Shown here piece after piece: positions 16,532 to 25,479 of a stretch of 64,000 nt of DNA. Source of the stretch: Synechococcus sp. CBW1108 (GTDB lineage Bacteria > Cyanobacteriota > Cyanobacteriia > PCC-6307 > Cyanobiaceae); contig NZ_CP060395.1 of NCBI RefSeq assembly GCF_015840335.1, positions 2,021,277-2,085,276 of the forward strand. The letters are read 5' to 3'. Every line of letters starts with the position of its first letter. Position 1 is the stretch's first letter. The notes beneath the pieces are model-generated. The model was not told where the DNA came from, ran no database searches, and saw only the letters and a list, made by a program, of their open reading frames with translations. Position numbers and translations under genes: made by a program.

Positions 16532-17218
16532 ATGCTGACGGCGACCTGGCTGGATCCCATCCCCGGCCTCTGGCGGGATGAGGCAGCGCACCGGTACTGG
16601 TTGGGCGACCACCTGTTCCCCGTGTCGATCACCGGTGTGCTGGCCCACGGGCTGAGCGAGACCGCCAGACGCTCGATCGAGGCCAAGCGGCCGATCTGGG
16701 AGCCGCGCGGCACCACGGTGCATGCAGCCCTGGAGCGCTACAGCCAGGCCCGCTTCCTGGTGGGCAAGAGTGCAGCCGAGGCCCTGCTGGAAACCGAGAC
16801 CCTGCCGGGCCATCACCGATACCGGGACTGGATCCTGCCGCTGCTGCAGCTGCCGCTCTGGGATGAAGTGCAGGTGATCGCCAGCGAGCGGCTCACCTGC
16901 TGCATGACACGCAACGTGGCCGGGGCCTTCGATGGCGCCTACATCTCACCCGCCCTGAGTGAGCGGCGCGGGCGTGAGGTGCGGGTGCTCTACGACCTCA
17001 AGACCCTCTCGGCCCATGGACGGCCCTATTCCACGGCTGCGCAGCTCGGCGGCTACATGGTGCTGGAGGCTGCCCAGGGGAACCACTACGAGCTGGGCCA
17101 GACGATCTGGAGCAAGCCCGGCGAGGCGTTCGCCAGCATCTTCTACAGCCGTGAGCAGTGCCTGAGCGCCTGGGCCGCCGCCTGGAGCCGCTACTGCTCC
17201 GCATGCAGGCCCTTCTGA
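16532..17218 (+). CDS. PD-(D/E)XK (RecB-like) nuclease
   Basis: The 228-residue protein carries the RecB-family nuclease pattern: GTTVHAALERY (His near 66), AGAFDGAYI (catalytic Asp near 134), VLYDLKTLS (D-x-K near 155-157) and AQLGGYMVLEAA (Q-x-x-x-Y near 171). Cas4/lambda-exonuclease-like proteins of this size are phage recombination exonucleases. The partner could be the ssDNA-binding protein or the hypothetical protein at 7209-7973. No cas genes are nearby. Confidence 0.8.
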   Translation: MLTATWLDPIPGLWRDEAAHRYWLGDHLFPVSITGVLAHGLSETARRSIEAKRPIWEPRGTTVHAALERYSQARFLVGKSAAEALLETETLPGHHRYRDWILPLLQLPLWDEVQVIASERLTCCMTRNVAGAFDGAYISPALSERRGREVRVLYDLKTLSAHGRPYSTAAQLGGYMVLEAAQGNHYELGQTIWSKPGEAFASIFYSREQCLSAWAAAWSRYCSACRPF

Positions 17219-17219
17219 G

Positions 17220-17258
17220 CACAGCGAGAGCCTGATTAGGAATTAACAGCCGCTGTGA
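17220..17258 (+). promoter_or_regulatory. Palindromic element, site 2 (26-bp block shared with 8038-8063)
   Basis: CACAGCG (17220-17226) and CGCTGTG (17251-17257) flank an AT-rich core. Bases 17233-17258 are an exact inverted copy of 8038-8063. It stands just before the gene at 17287, in the same relative orientation as site 1 before 7209-7973. Confidence 0.6.
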
Positions 17259-17268
17259 TTGCGGCTCT

Positions 17269-17312
17269 CAGGACAGAGCCCATACAGTGAAGTCCTGGCG
17301 GGCTCTGTCCTG
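17269..17312 (+). other. Strong RNA hairpin around a GTG start
   Basis: CAGGACAGAGCCC (17269-17281) and GGGCTCTGTCCTG (17300-17312) are perfect 13-bp complementary arms with an 18-base loop that holds the GTG at 17287. It could hide a start site or act as an attenuator; there is no U-run, so it is not a standard terminator. Confidence 0.55.
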
Positions 17313-17721
17313 CTGGCCTGTTGCTGCTCTGTTCCTGGTGATGCCTGCTGCCCCTGTTGAAGCTGCCTCGGCGTCATCTGCAGTGCCGGATTCAGCGGGC
17401 GCCATCGATGCCCTGCTCGATGCAGTCACCGAGATCAAGGCGCAGCAGAAACAACTGGAGCAGCAGCTCGAACCGCTGCTGGAGGCGCTCAACGCGGCGA
17501 TGGCTGCCGGCCAGCTGGATCCCTCCTTCTCCCACAACGACTGGGCCTTCTCCCACAGCCTTGGCCGGCTGAGCTACGAGTTCCCGGCGCCGGTGCAGGA
17601 GATCGAGCAGCAGCTCAAGGCCGCAAAGGAAACGGCGATCCAGCAGGGCAGCGCCACCGAGAAGCGCGGCAAGCCCTTCTGGACCATCCGCCCCCCGAAG
17701 GCCCAGGACCAGCCGTTCTGA
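17287..17721 (+). CDS. Hypothetical phage-like protein with coiled coil
   Basis: Residues about 35-75 are coiled-coil-like (EIKAQQKQLEQQLEPLLEAL) and the C-terminus has EKRGKPFWTIRPPK. From GTG 17287 the N-terminus looks like a weak signal peptide; from ATG 17341 the protein would be cytosolic (126 residues). The ATG is equally plausible since the GTG lies in a hairpin loop. I do not recognise the family. It follows the shared 26-bp element and is 4 bases before the terminase-like gene. Confidence 0.55.
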   Translation: MKSWRALSCWPVAALFLVMPAAPVEAASASSAVPDSAGAIDALLDAVTEIKAQQKQLEQQLEPLLEALNAAMAAGQLDPSFSHNDWAFSHSLGRLSYEFPAPVQEIEQQLKAAKETAIQQGSATEKRGKPFWTIRPPKAQDQPF

Positions 17722-17725
17722 GCCG

Positions 17726-18247
17726 ATGCCCCCACGTGCCCACCACCAGGCCGCTGCCGATCCAGTGGAGGAGCTGCGCTCCGCACCCGATCAGCAGGAC
17801 GCCGACGGGGACGCGCTCTGGGAGCCGGTGGCGGTGGACCCCAGCCGGCCGATCAGCCAGACCAATCCACCGCGGCGTGCTCCCCACCACGTCCAGACAC
17901 CCAGGGCAACCGCTGGCGAAGTCGAACGACGGATTGCTGAGGCCCAGCTGTGGATCGCTCAGCGGCTGCCGCTGCTGGAGATCAGGGCAAAAGCGGGCGA
18001 AAGCTGGGGGGTCAGCAACGTCAAGACGATCAATCGCTATCTCGACCTGGCGCGCATGCGCATGGTGGAGGAGCTGATCTCCGATCGTCGCCGTCACCAG
18101 GCCGAGCAGATCTTTGCCCTCAACGACTGCGCCCGCCGCGCCATGGACGCCGAGCAGTTCAGTGCTGCTGTGGGTGCCTTCCGGGTGATCGCCGAGATCG
18201 GCGGCCTGCTGCGGGCGCCGATCAAGCCACCTGAGGCGAAAAGCTGA
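17726..18247 (+). CDS. Possible phage terminase small subunit-like protein
   Basis: The 173-residue protein has a disordered N-terminus and a helical C-terminal domain (GEVERRIAEAQLWIAQRLPL, WGVSNVKTINRYLDLARM, then IFALNDCARRAMDAEQF). The middle HTH-like pattern followed by long helices resembles small terminase subunits, which recognise phage DNA for packaging. No large terminase follows: IS1595 copy 2 begins at the base after the stop, and phage-like genes end here. Confidence 0.5.
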   Translation: MPPRAHHQAAADPVEELRSAPDQQDADGDALWEPVAVDPSRPISQTNPPRRAPHHVQTPRATAGEVERRIAEAQLWIAQRLPLLEIRAKAGESWGVSNVKTINRYLDLARMRMVEELISDRRRHQAEQIFALNDCARRAMDAEQFSAAVGAFRVIAEIGGLLRAPIKPPEAKS

Positions 18248-19283
18248 CTTGATTACCCAGCTCGCTCCGCGCACCGCGAGCCTGGGCCGTAGACTGGTAC
18301 GCACATACCAGTTCAGTCATGGCGCGCAACGTCATCCAGTTCCAGAAAGGCCTTTCACTGCCTGACTTCCAGCGGCTCTACGGCACCGAGGTGCAATGTG
18401 AGGCTGCTTTGGAGAAGGCGCGCTGGCCCGGTGGGTTCCGCTGTCCCCGCTGCAATGGCCATGAGCATGGGCTGGTCTATGGCCGCAGGCTCAAGCGCTA
18501 TCAGTGCCGCAGCTGCGGCCATCAGGCCACGCTCACGGCTGGCACGATCATGCAGGCCACGAAATTGCCTCTGACCACCTGGTTTCTGGCCTTTTACATG
18601 ATCGGGCAGGCCAAAACAGGGATCTCCTCGCTGGAGCTCAGCCGCCACCTGGGCGTGAACTACGACACCGCCTGGCTGCTGCACCACAAGATTCTGCGGG
18701 CGATGGCTGATCGGGAGGAGGCTTACCTGCTGCGGGGAAAAGTCCAGATCGATGATTCCTACCTCGGCGGAGAACTGCCGGGCGGCAAGGCAGGTCGGGG
18801 TTCAGAGAACAAGATCCCCATCGTCGCGGCCGTCTCCTTGAATGAGGCGGGCCGGCTGATTCACGCCAGGATCACAGCCGTGAGTGGCTTCAGCTCAGAG
18901 GCCATCGCTGAGTGGGCCAAGCGCCATCTGGCGCCCGGCAGTCAGGTGCTCTCCGATGGCCTGGCCTGCTTTCGTGCCGTGACCACGGCAGGCTGCAGCC
19001 ATCACGCCATCGTCACCGGTGGGAAGCACCCAAACGACTTGCCGCAGTTCCGTTGGATCAACACCGTGCTGGGCAACCTCAAGACCGGCTTCAACGGCAC
19101 CTTCCACGCTTTCAATTTCAATTTCGACAAGTACGCCAGGCGCTACCTGGGCGGCTTCTGCTTCCGGTTCAACCGGCGCTTCTCGATGGTTGCGATGACT
19201 GATCGCATTGCCAATGCGGTCTGTTGCTGCATGCCCTGCACGGAGCGGGATCTCAGGGTTGCGGAGGCTTATGGGTAATCAAG
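18248..19283 (+). mobile_element. IS1595-family insertion sequence, copy 2, no target duplication
   Basis: The 1036-bp copy has the same ends as copies 1 and 3. Its flanks differ (AAAGCTGA left, AAGCTCTT right), so there is no 8-bp target duplication. This points to a deletion or recombination after insertion. The right flank lies inside an IS3-family transposase gene lacking its 5' part; the left flank is the last phage-like gene. Confidence 0.9.
18319..19278 (+). CDS. IS1595-family (ISXO2-like) transposase, copy 2
   Basis: It equals the other two copies except for a 6-base duplication (TTTCAA) that adds Asn-Phe near residue 265 (FNFNFDKY instead of FNFDKY), giving 319 residues. The change lies beside the HAFNF segment of the catalytic domain, so activity could be altered. 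Zinc ribbon and acidic motifs are intact. Confidence 0.93.
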   Translation: MARNVIQFQKGLSLPDFQRLYGTEVQCEAALEKARWPGGFRCPRCNGHEHGLVYGRRLKRYQCRSCGHQATLTAGTIMQATKLPLTTWFLAFYMIGQAKTGISSLELSRHLGVNYDTAWLLHHKILRAMADREEAYLLRGKVQIDDSYLGGELPGGKAGRGSENKIPIVAAVSLNEAGRLIHARITAVSGFSSEAIAEWAKRHLAPGSQVLSDGLACFRAVTTAGCSHHAIVTGGKHPNDLPQFRWINTVLGNLKTGFNGTFHAFNFNFDKYARRYLGGFCFRFNRRFSMVAMTDRIANAVCCCMPCTERDLRVAEAYG

Positions 19284-20102
19284 AAGCTCTTTATTGGTTC
19301 AGAGAGCAGCTTCTATCGGGTGCTGCACCAGGCGGGTCAGTGCCACCGCCGGGGGAGGGCCAGGCTGCCTCAAGAACCGCGCTCGGTGCCGCGCCTCAGG
19401 GCGGATGGCCCGAACCAGGTTTGGAGCTGGGACATCACCTTTCTGCCGACCACGGTGCGAGGTGTGTGGCTCTACCTCTATTTGGTGGTCGATGTCTGGA
19501 GCCGCAAAGTGGTGGCATGGGATGTGGCCGAGGTGGAATCGGCCCAGATCGCAGCGGATCTGGTGCAGCGGGCCTGCCTCAAGGAGCGCTACCACCGCCC
19601 CAGCGGCTTTGGCAGCCGCCAGTGCCAGCAGCAGCCCCTAATACTCCACGCCGACAACGGCAATGCAATGCGTGGGGCCACGCTGGAATCACGGCTCGAG
19701 GAGATGGGCGTGCTCAGATCCTTCTCCCGGCCAAGGGTCTCAAACGACAACCCGTACTCGGAATCCCTGTTCCGTACGGTCAAATACCGGCCTGATTACC
19801 CGAGCCGGCCCTTTGCCAGCAAGGGCGAGGCCTGTGAATGGGTGGCAGCATTTGTGGATTGGTACAACCACCGGCACCACCACAGCGCGATCAAATTCGT
19901 GACGCCCCACCAGCGCCACAGTGGGGCTGTCGCGGCAATTTGCCAGCAGCGCACTGATGTCTACGAGGCCGCCCGCCGTGCCAATCCAACGCGCTGGAGC
20001 GGTGCCACCCGCTGCTGGAATCAACCGGCAGAAGTGTGGATAAACAAGCCAACAGAAGAGCCCGATCCGGTCCTGGCGCTACCCTTAATCAAGGCCGCCT
20101 GA
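19284..20102 (+). pseudogene. IS3-family OrfB transposase, 5' part missing
   Basis: From 19298 the frame matches OrfB of the complete IS3-family element at 46037-47712 (SESSFYRVLH, WSWDIT, ILHADNG, SNDNPYSESLF), keeping the DDE residues but lacking the N-terminal third and OrfA. The loss ends exactly at the right end of IS1595 copy 2. Its sequence is diverged from the 46-kb copy, so it is an older, separate insertion. An IS3-like end (GTGACAACTTTCCTGA) follows near 20111-20126. Confidence 0.9.
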
Positions 20103-20218
20103 ATGGCAGCCAAGGAGTGACAACTTTCCTGAAAGTCACCGGCCCCGGGGCGAAAGTTGATGGGTGCCCCTTGCGGGCATCGGGCTTGGCGAACACCCGC
20201 AGAAGCAGAATCGCTGCC

Positions 20219-20893
20219 ATGGAGCTCCATGCCGACCTCAACCAACGCGCCGTTCTGGACAGCAAAGCGTTGGAGTGGACCCCATCGCCCCTGCCGGGGG
20301 TGGAGCGACGCCTGCTCGATCGCCGCGGAGGGGAAGTGGCCCGGGCCACCTCAATCGTGCGCTATAGCCCCGGTAGCTGCTTTGAGCGCCACACCCATCG
20401 CGGCGGCGAGGAGATACTGGTGCTGGATGGCACCTTCTCGGATGAGCACGGCGATTACGGCGCCGGCACCTACCTGCGCAATCCCGTGGGCTCCAGCCAC
20501 GCCCCCTTCAGCACTGGCGGCTGCACGATCCTGGTGAAACTGCAGCAGATGCACCCGTCCGATCAGCAGCCGCTGGTGATCGACACCACCCAATCCGTCT
20601 GGTTGCCGGGCCTGGTGAGTGGGCTGGAGGTGCTGCCCCTGCACGCCTACGGATCGGAGCACGTGGCCCTGGTGCGCTGGGCACCGGGCACGATGTTTCA
20701 ACCCCACGGCCACCCAGGCGGCGAGGAAATCCTGGTGCTCACTGGTGTGTTCCAGGACGAGCACGGCACCTATTCGGCAGGCAGCTGGCTGCGCAACCCG
20801 CCCGCCAGCGTGCACCAGCCCTGGAGTGATGCGGGCTGCACCATCTGGGTCAAGACAGGCCATCTGCCGGCTACCCAGGGGCCCGATGGCTGA
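20219..20893 (+). CDS. Tandem-cupin protein of the ChrR type
   Basis: The 224-residue protein contains two ChrR-like cupin repeats, each with the metal-binding pattern around HTHRGGEEILVLDG (first, near 60-73) and HGHPGGEEILVLTG (second, near 165-178), plus a later Gly-x-x-Leu-Arg-Asn-Pro block in both. In ChrR this domain senses singlet oxygen with a sigma factor, but the zinc N-terminal anti-sigma domain is absent, so it is better called a cupin-fold protein of unknown substrate. ATG 20219 fits the domain start; it is the first chromosomal-type gene after the IS remnant. Confidence 0.8.
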   Translation: MELHADLNQRAVLDSKALEWTPSPLPGVERRLLDRRGGEVARATSIVRYSPGSCFERHTHRGGEEILVLDGTFSDEHGDYGAGTYLRNPVGSSHAPFSTGGCTILVKLQQMHPSDQQPLVIDTTQSVWLPGLVSGLEVLPLHAYGSEHVALVRWAPGTMFQPHGHPGGEEILVLTGVFQDEHGTYSAGSWLRNPPASVHQPWSDAGCTIWVKTGHLPATQGPDG

Positions 20894-21043
20894 GAAGCCT
20901 GAGGCCGGCAGCCGCAGCAAGTTCCGCTTGTCATCCAGGAGCTGTTCTCAGGAAACAGCCTTGGATAGTGCAATGGATTGTGAAATGGGTTGTGAGAATC
21001 GTGTGGTCACAGGGTCTTCAGTTGTGGGCGGAAATCAGACTTA

Positions 21044-21508
21044 ATGAAGAGAAAATCCAAACCGGTGCTGCTGGCCCTGGCGTTCTTGGCGGCTTGGGCT
21101 GGTGGCACGGGAATGGAAAATGTCCGCGCCGATGAGGGCCCCGGCGCTGCCGCCCTAGGCCTGAAGGTGGAAACCCTGAGCCGCAGCGATCGCTCCTGGA
21201 ATGGGGACCTATTGCCCAAGCTTAACGATGTCCAAGCCGAAGTAACCGTGCTGCGCATCACGGTGCCTGCCGGGGTAACCCTGCCTCGCCATTCCCATCC
21301 AGTGATCAATGCCGGCGTGTTGCTGCAGGGAAGGTTGCGAGTCGAAAGCGACGATGGCTCCAGCCAATCCCTGCAACCAGGCCAGGCCATAATCGAAATG
21401 GTGAACAAAGTGCACCGAGGCGTCAGCCTGGGTCCTGAGCCAGCGGTGGTCGTGGTGGTTTACGTTGCACCAAAGGGCAGCCCCATCACGGTGCCAGCGT
21501 CACCTTGA
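21044..21508 (+). CDS. Exported cupin-domain protein
   Basis: The 154-residue protein has a signal peptide (KRKSKPVLLALAFLAAWAGG, about residues 2-24) and a single small beta-barrel cupin domain: TLPRHSHPVINAGVLLQG (His pair near 82-84), LQPGQAIIEMVNKVHRG near 113. It probably binds a metal in the periplasm or thylakoid lumen; no substrate can be assigned. It is separated from the ChrR-like cupin gene by 150 bases on the same strand. Confidence 0.75.
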   Translation: MKRKSKPVLLALAFLAAWAGGTGMENVRADEGPGAAALGLKVETLSRSDRSWNGDLLPKLNDVQAEVTVLRITVPAGVTLPRHSHPVINAGVLLQGRLRVESDDGSSQSLQPGQAIIEMVNKVHRGVSLGPEPAVVVVVYVAPKGSPITVPASP

Positions 21509-22013
21509 TGGGGCTGACAACCGTCAACAGCGACCGCGGCTCCCGTGGCCTGTCGATGAACAGGGTGGTGAATCTCAGCGCCAGCGAACAAGAGCACGTG
21601 GCGCTGCACGCCCCTGCAGGCAAGGTCGGGAGCTCAGTGGGTGCGACAACCTGTGCGGCACTAACCCATGAATAGCTACTGGGGCCTACTCATGGGGGCA
21701 TCCGCGGCGGCGCCATACTTTGACCCCCATCTGCCCATTTTGTTCAGCCCAGATTCACGGCTAAAGGTAAAGGCCCCGGTGCTCGGCTGTGGTGCTCTGC
21801 CGTGGTGCCCGCCCCAAGGGGGACGGGAGCAGCTGGGGGTGAAGGGGCTGTTTCAACAAACCCGTTGCTACCGCCAAGTGATCCGAATGCCTGGCAGGAC
21901 TTTTATTGCCACCAGCAAATGCGCGGGGATGGCACACTGCGGAATTTCTAGTGCACTCCCGGGCGGGCTCCCGGGCACGGGCCTGGGGACAGCAAAACTG
22001 GCGAAATTGTCTC
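21508..22013. other. Mostly non-coding spacer
   Basis: A 55-codon frame (21508-21675) begins in the stop of the cupin gene (TGATG) and reads MGLTTVNSDRGSRGLSMNRV; nothing supports it beyond the overlap. The remaining 340 bases have no convincing gene or structured RNA that I can see. The end carries the promoter of the chemoreceptor gene. Confidence 0.35.
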
Positions 22014-22041
22014 TTGCAATAGGCACAAGATTAATTAGAAT
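22014..22041 (+). promoter_or_regulatory. Sigma-70-type promoter before the chemoreceptor gene
   Basis: TTGCAA (22014-22019) and TAGAAT (22036-22041) are separated by 16 bases in a locally AT-rich stretch, 65 bases before the start codon at 22107. The match is good but was found by eye. Confidence 0.45.
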
Positions 22042-22106
22042 GCCATTTGCCTATCGCGTGCCGTCTGCAGAGATTCCACGCCCATAGCCCTTGCGGAAAG
22101 CCCCTG

Positions 22107-23582
22107 ATGAACACGATGCGATTGCTCCGTTTGAGCACGCTGGGACCACTCTCTGGGCTCGTCATTCTTTCGATACTGGCATTCTTCAACCAACGATCCG
22201 TCAACCAAGCCCAGGCAAATCGCTACGAATCGCTGAAGTTAGCGTACGAATTGCGGGCCAGCTCAGACGAACTCACCAGACTGGCCCGAACCTATGTAGT
22301 GACCGGCAGCAAGGCCTATGAAGATCAGTACTGGCACATACTTGATGTGCGCAATGGTAGAAAAGCGCGGCCAGATGGCAGGACGGTTCCGCTGCGAAAG
22401 CTGATGCAGGAGCAGGGGTTTAGCGCCGAAGAGTTTGCCAAGCTGAAACAGGCCGAAGATAATTCAAACGCTTTAGTGACAACCAAAACCATCGCGATGA
22501 ATGCCATCAAAGGCAGATTTGCCGATGGCATGGGAGGCTACACGCGCCAGGCGGCGCCCAATCCAGATTTAGCCCGCCGCATAATGCACGATCCTAAATA
22601 TCACTCCGACAAGAAACTCATCATGGACCCCATAGGTGAGTTTGAGAACCTTCTCGATAGACGAACGGAAACAGCCGCCGAGAATGCCCGTCGGCTAGGC
22701 GATTCTGTGATGATTGTAGGCATGTTGATTGCCTCCACCGCCGCCATCTCAACTTGGTTCAGCCTGCGTCACCACGGAAACAAACTCCACGGCGCCATTG
22801 AGGAGCTCTCCTCCACTTCAGGATTTGTAGCCACAGGCGCCTCCCAGGTTGCCTCTTCCAGCCGCTACCTGGCCGATGGGGCCTCGGAACAGGTGGCGGC
22901 CCTCGAGGAAATCTCTGGTTCGGCAAGGGAGATGGGAAGCATGGCGACCAGCAACGCCGGGCGCACCCAGAACGCAAGTGAGCTGGTGTCACGCGAGCAG
23001 CAGAAATTCCAGGAAGCCACAGGGCAACTGGCCGAAATGGTGGGTGCCATGGAAGAAATAGACGCGGCCAGTGACCGCATCTCCAGGATCAACAAGGTGA
23101 TTGATGAGATCGCCTTTCAGACGAACATCCTGGCCCTCAATGCGGCGGTCGAAGCGGCCCGGGCCGGTGAGGCTGGCCTCGGCTTCGCAGTAGTGGCCGA
23201 GGAGGTGCGGAACCTTTCCCAGCGGAGCACCAAGGCGGCCCGCGAAACTGCAGCTCTAATCGAGGAATCGAGTGCCCGCACGCGGCTCGGCAGGACGAAG
23301 GTGGATCAGGTGGCCGGCTCGATTCGCGAACTCGCTGGCCAATCGGCTGAGGTGCGTTCCCTTGTTGAGGATGTACGGCTGGGAAGCCGTGACCAGCTGC
23401 AGGCGATCGAACGGATCGGTGCGGCCATTGACCAGATCGAACGGGTGACCAAGCAATCGGCCTCAGGGGCCGTTGAGGGCTCGGCGGCGGCAGAGGAGTT
23501 GACAGCCCAGGCCAAGGGGCTTCGCGACGTTGTCAGCATCCTCGAGATGATGGTGGAATCCCGTCCTCGCCCACTCCGCTGA
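22107..23582 (+). CDS. Methyl-accepting chemotaxis-like protein
   Basis: The 491-residue protein has a first membrane segment ([18 protein letters not shown], residues 8-25), an extracytoplasmic domain of about 170 residues, a second membrane segment near 205-222 and a signalling domain whose hairpin tip is [20 protein letters not shown], the conserved CheA/CheW-binding tip. No HAMP domain is evident. Such receptors in unicellular cyanobacteria often feed pilus-motility or other Che-like pathways; no che genes are in this window. Start ATG 22107 gives a normal N-terminus. Confidence 0.85.
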   Translation: MNTMRLLRLSTLGPLSGLVILSILAFFNQRSVNQAQANRYESLKLAYELRASSDELTRLARTYVVTGSKAYEDQYWHILDVRNGRKARPDGRTVPLRKLMQEQGFSAEEFAKLKQAEDNSNALVTTKTIAMNAIKGRFADGMGGYTRQAAPNPDLARRIMHDPKYHSDKKLIMDPIGEFENLLDRRTETAAENARRLGDSVMIVGMLIASTAAISTWFSLRHHGNKLHGAIEELSSTSGFVATGASQVASSSRYLADGASEQVAALEEISGSAREMGSMATSNAGRTQNASELVSREQQKFQEATGQLAEMVGAMEEIDAASDRISRINKVIDEIAFQTNILALNAAVEAARAGEAGLGFAVVAEEVRNLSQRSTKAARETAALIEESSARTRLGRTKVDQVAGSIRELAGQSAEVRSLVEDVRLGSRDQLQAIERIGAAIDQIERVTKQSASGAVEGSAAAEELTAQAKGLRDVVSILEMMVESRPRPLR

Positions 23583-23630
23583 AGCATCACACCCCCAATA
23601 GCTCTATTTGCACTCCTCTTGCACTCCTGA

Positions 23631-24140
23631 ATGGAATTCCCCACTGCCCTGCCCAGCGGCGCTGAACTCCTGGCCCTGGAGCGCCAAAGTCGCGCTGGCG
23701 GCAGCGGAGTTGGCCTGGCCGAGCTGGTGGGCTGCTGGCGGCTGGAACAACTCTGGAGTAAGGCGGAGGCCAAGCCCCTGGGCGCAACCGCTGCCCTGCT
23801 GCGCCAACTTCAGGCCAGCCTGACGATCGCCGTGGTTGACGAGAGCCCGGCGGCGGAAAGGGGCCCACTTTTTTCGGTGCAAAACAGCGTGCAATTGGGA
23901 CCGATCCAGCTGCGCTTTCGCGGCCATGGAAGCCTGCGGGGCAAGCGGCCCCTGTTGGAATTCTGGTTTGAGGAGCTGGAGTTGCGGCTCGGCCCGCGCA
24001 GCATCTGGCGGCAAGCGATCCAGCGCCAGCCCCAGCCAAGGCGGCGACCCTTTTTTGCCCTGATCGCCAGTCAGCCCAACTGGCTGGCCGCCCGCGGACG
24101 GGGCGGGGGCTTGGCCCTCTGGCTGCGGAGTGCCAGCTAA
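23631..24140 (+). CDS. Conserved picocyanobacterial-type hypothetical protein
   Basis: The 169-residue protein (VGLAELVGCWRLEQLW, FSVQNSVQLGPIQLRFRG, LLEFWFEELELRLG) has the pattern of a small beta-barrel, faintly like fibrillin/PAP or lipocalin proteins of cyanobacteria. No catalytic motif is visible. It overlaps the next gene tail to tail by 4 bases. I take it as a real gene from its codon use and the conserved-looking hydrophobic pattern. Confidence 0.6.
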   Translation: MEFPTALPSGAELLALERQSRAGGSGVGLAELVGCWRLEQLWSKAEAKPLGATAALLRQLQASLTIAVVDESPAAERGPLFSVQNSVQLGPIQLRFRGHGSLRGKRPLLEFWFEELELRLGPRSIWRQAIQRQPQPRRRPFFALIASQPNWLAARGRGGGLALWLRSAS

Positions 24141-24370
24141 AGAGGGGCCTTCAACTCCCGCTGCAGCAGGGCAAAGAGATAGTCAGGCTCGCGGTATTGG
24201 CTCGGCAGACAGTTGTGCAGAATCTCAAGCCGCTGCCAGCAGACGGTGCGACGCACCTTGGCGATTGTTTTACCCTCCCGAATCAAAAGACGCATGGCCT
24301 TGCAATAAAGGGAGTAGTTGGCTTCCAGTTCACCGATGGTGAGCCCGGGTGCGGTTGGGGATGCGGTCAT
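24137..24370 (-). CDS. Small conserved cyanobacterial protein, unknown function
   Basis: The 77-residue protein contains LEANYSLYCKAMRLLIREGK and VCWQRLEILHNCLPSQYREP, which I recognise as the pattern of a small hypothetical protein common in Synechococcus/Prochlorococcus-type genomes. No function is known to me. It supports a picocyanobacterial host. The stop overlaps the neighbouring plus-strand gene by 4 bases. Confidence 0.65.
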   Translation of the reverse strand: MTASPTAPGLTIGELEANYSLYCKAMRLLIREGKTIAKVRRTVCWQRLEILHNCLPSQYREPDYLFALLQRELKAPL

Positions 24371-24474
24371 GGAGAAGGCAACCTTGGGATCCAGGCAGAT
24401 CCCTTGTGAACACAGGCTTTACTCTCTGCCCAACTACCGGTTTACCGATCCCCCCATCCGGGGACAATTCAGCT

Positions 24475-25470
24475 TCAACAGATGCGGGGCAGTAGCTCAC
24501 CGCTGAGGGGCACCAACAGTCGTTCGGTGCCCAGGGCCGTGGTGAGCAGCACCCGCGCTCCCTTGGTGGCCGGCCGCACGCTGCCGATCCAGGCACCGCC
24601 TCTGGCCGCCAGTAGGGCCTGGGCCTGATCGCGGGCCGATGGCGGCACCACCACCACAAAGCGACCTTCATTGGCCAGATGCAAGGGCTCAAAGCCCAGC
24701 AGCTCACAGGTGCGCGCCACGGCTTCCAGCACCGGCAGGCGCCCCTCCTCGAGTGCCAGCTCCACCCCGGCCGCCTCCGCCAGTTCCTGCAGGGCACTGG
24801 CCAGGCCGCCGCGGGTGAGGTCACGCAGGCAGTGGATCGCCACGCCTGCCTCCAGCAGGGCCCTCACCTGGGGCCAGAGGGGCGCGCAGTCGCTGAGCAA
24901 GGGCGGCTGCAGCGCCAGGCCGTGGCGCGCCGCCAGGATCGCCACCCCATGGCGGCCCAGGTCGCCGCTCACCAGCAGCTGGTCGCCTGGCTGGATCGCC
25001 GTGGGATCGATCGGCGCCGGCGCCTCCACCACGCCGATGCCACTGGTGGTGAGGAAGATGCCATCGGCCTTGCCCCGCTCCACCACCTTGGTGTCGCCCG
25101 TCACGATCGTGAGCTCGCAGGCCCGGGCTGCCGCCGCCATCGAAGCCACAACGCGCCGCAGCAGCTCCAGCGGCAGCCCCTCCTCCAGGATCATCGCCAC
25201 GCTGAGGTGCAGGGGCCGGGCCCCTGCCATCGCCAGATCATTGGCGGTGCCGATCACCGCCAGGCTGCCGATGTCGCCACCGGGAAATTCCAGCGGCTGC
25301 ACCACATAGCCATCGGTGCTGAAAGCAAGCGGACCCGGGGGCAAATCCAGCCGGGCCGCATCGTGGAGCACCTGGGCGTGATCGGCGTAGAGGAGCCGCA
25401 GCTCCTGGTCGATCAGCTGCTGCATCAGGGTGCCGCCACCGCCATGGGCCAGCTGGATGCGTTCACCCAT
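24475..25470 (-). CDS. hypE: Hydrogenase maturation protein HypE
   Basis: HypE dehydrates the thiocarbamate on its C-terminal cysteine to the thiocyanate that becomes cyanide on the hydrogenase iron. The 331-residue protein has the AIR-synthase-like fold: LAHGGGGTLMQQLI at the N-terminus, FSTDGYVVQPLEFPGGDIGS, IVTGDTKVVERGKADG, and the essential C-terminus PRIC ending in the active cysteine. It is the last gene of the maturation operon, 9 bases after hypD. It looks fully functional. Confidence 0.96.
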   Translation of the reverse strand: MGERIQLAHGGGGTLMQQLIDQELRLLYADHAQVLHDAARLDLPPGPLAFSTDGYVVQPLEFPGGDIGSLAVIGTANDLAMAGARPLHLSVAMILEEGLPLELLRRVVASMAAAARACELTIVTGDTKVVERGKADGIFLTTSGIGVVEAPAPIDPTAIQPGDQLLVSGDLGRHGVAILAARHGLALQPPLLSDCAPLWPQVRALLEAGVAIHCLRDLTRGGLASALQELAEAAGVELALEEGRLPVLEAVARTCELLGFEPLHLANEGRFVVVVPPSARDQAQALLAARGGAWIGSVRPATKGARVLLTTALGTERLLVPLSGELLPRIC

Positions 25471-25479
25471 GGCGATCCC

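Noticed and set aside
16532-17218. Cas4 of a CRISPR system
   Set aside because: The nuclease has the PD-(D/E)XK pattern but no iron-sulfur cysteine cluster typical of Cas4, and no CRISPR array or other cas gene is present in the window.
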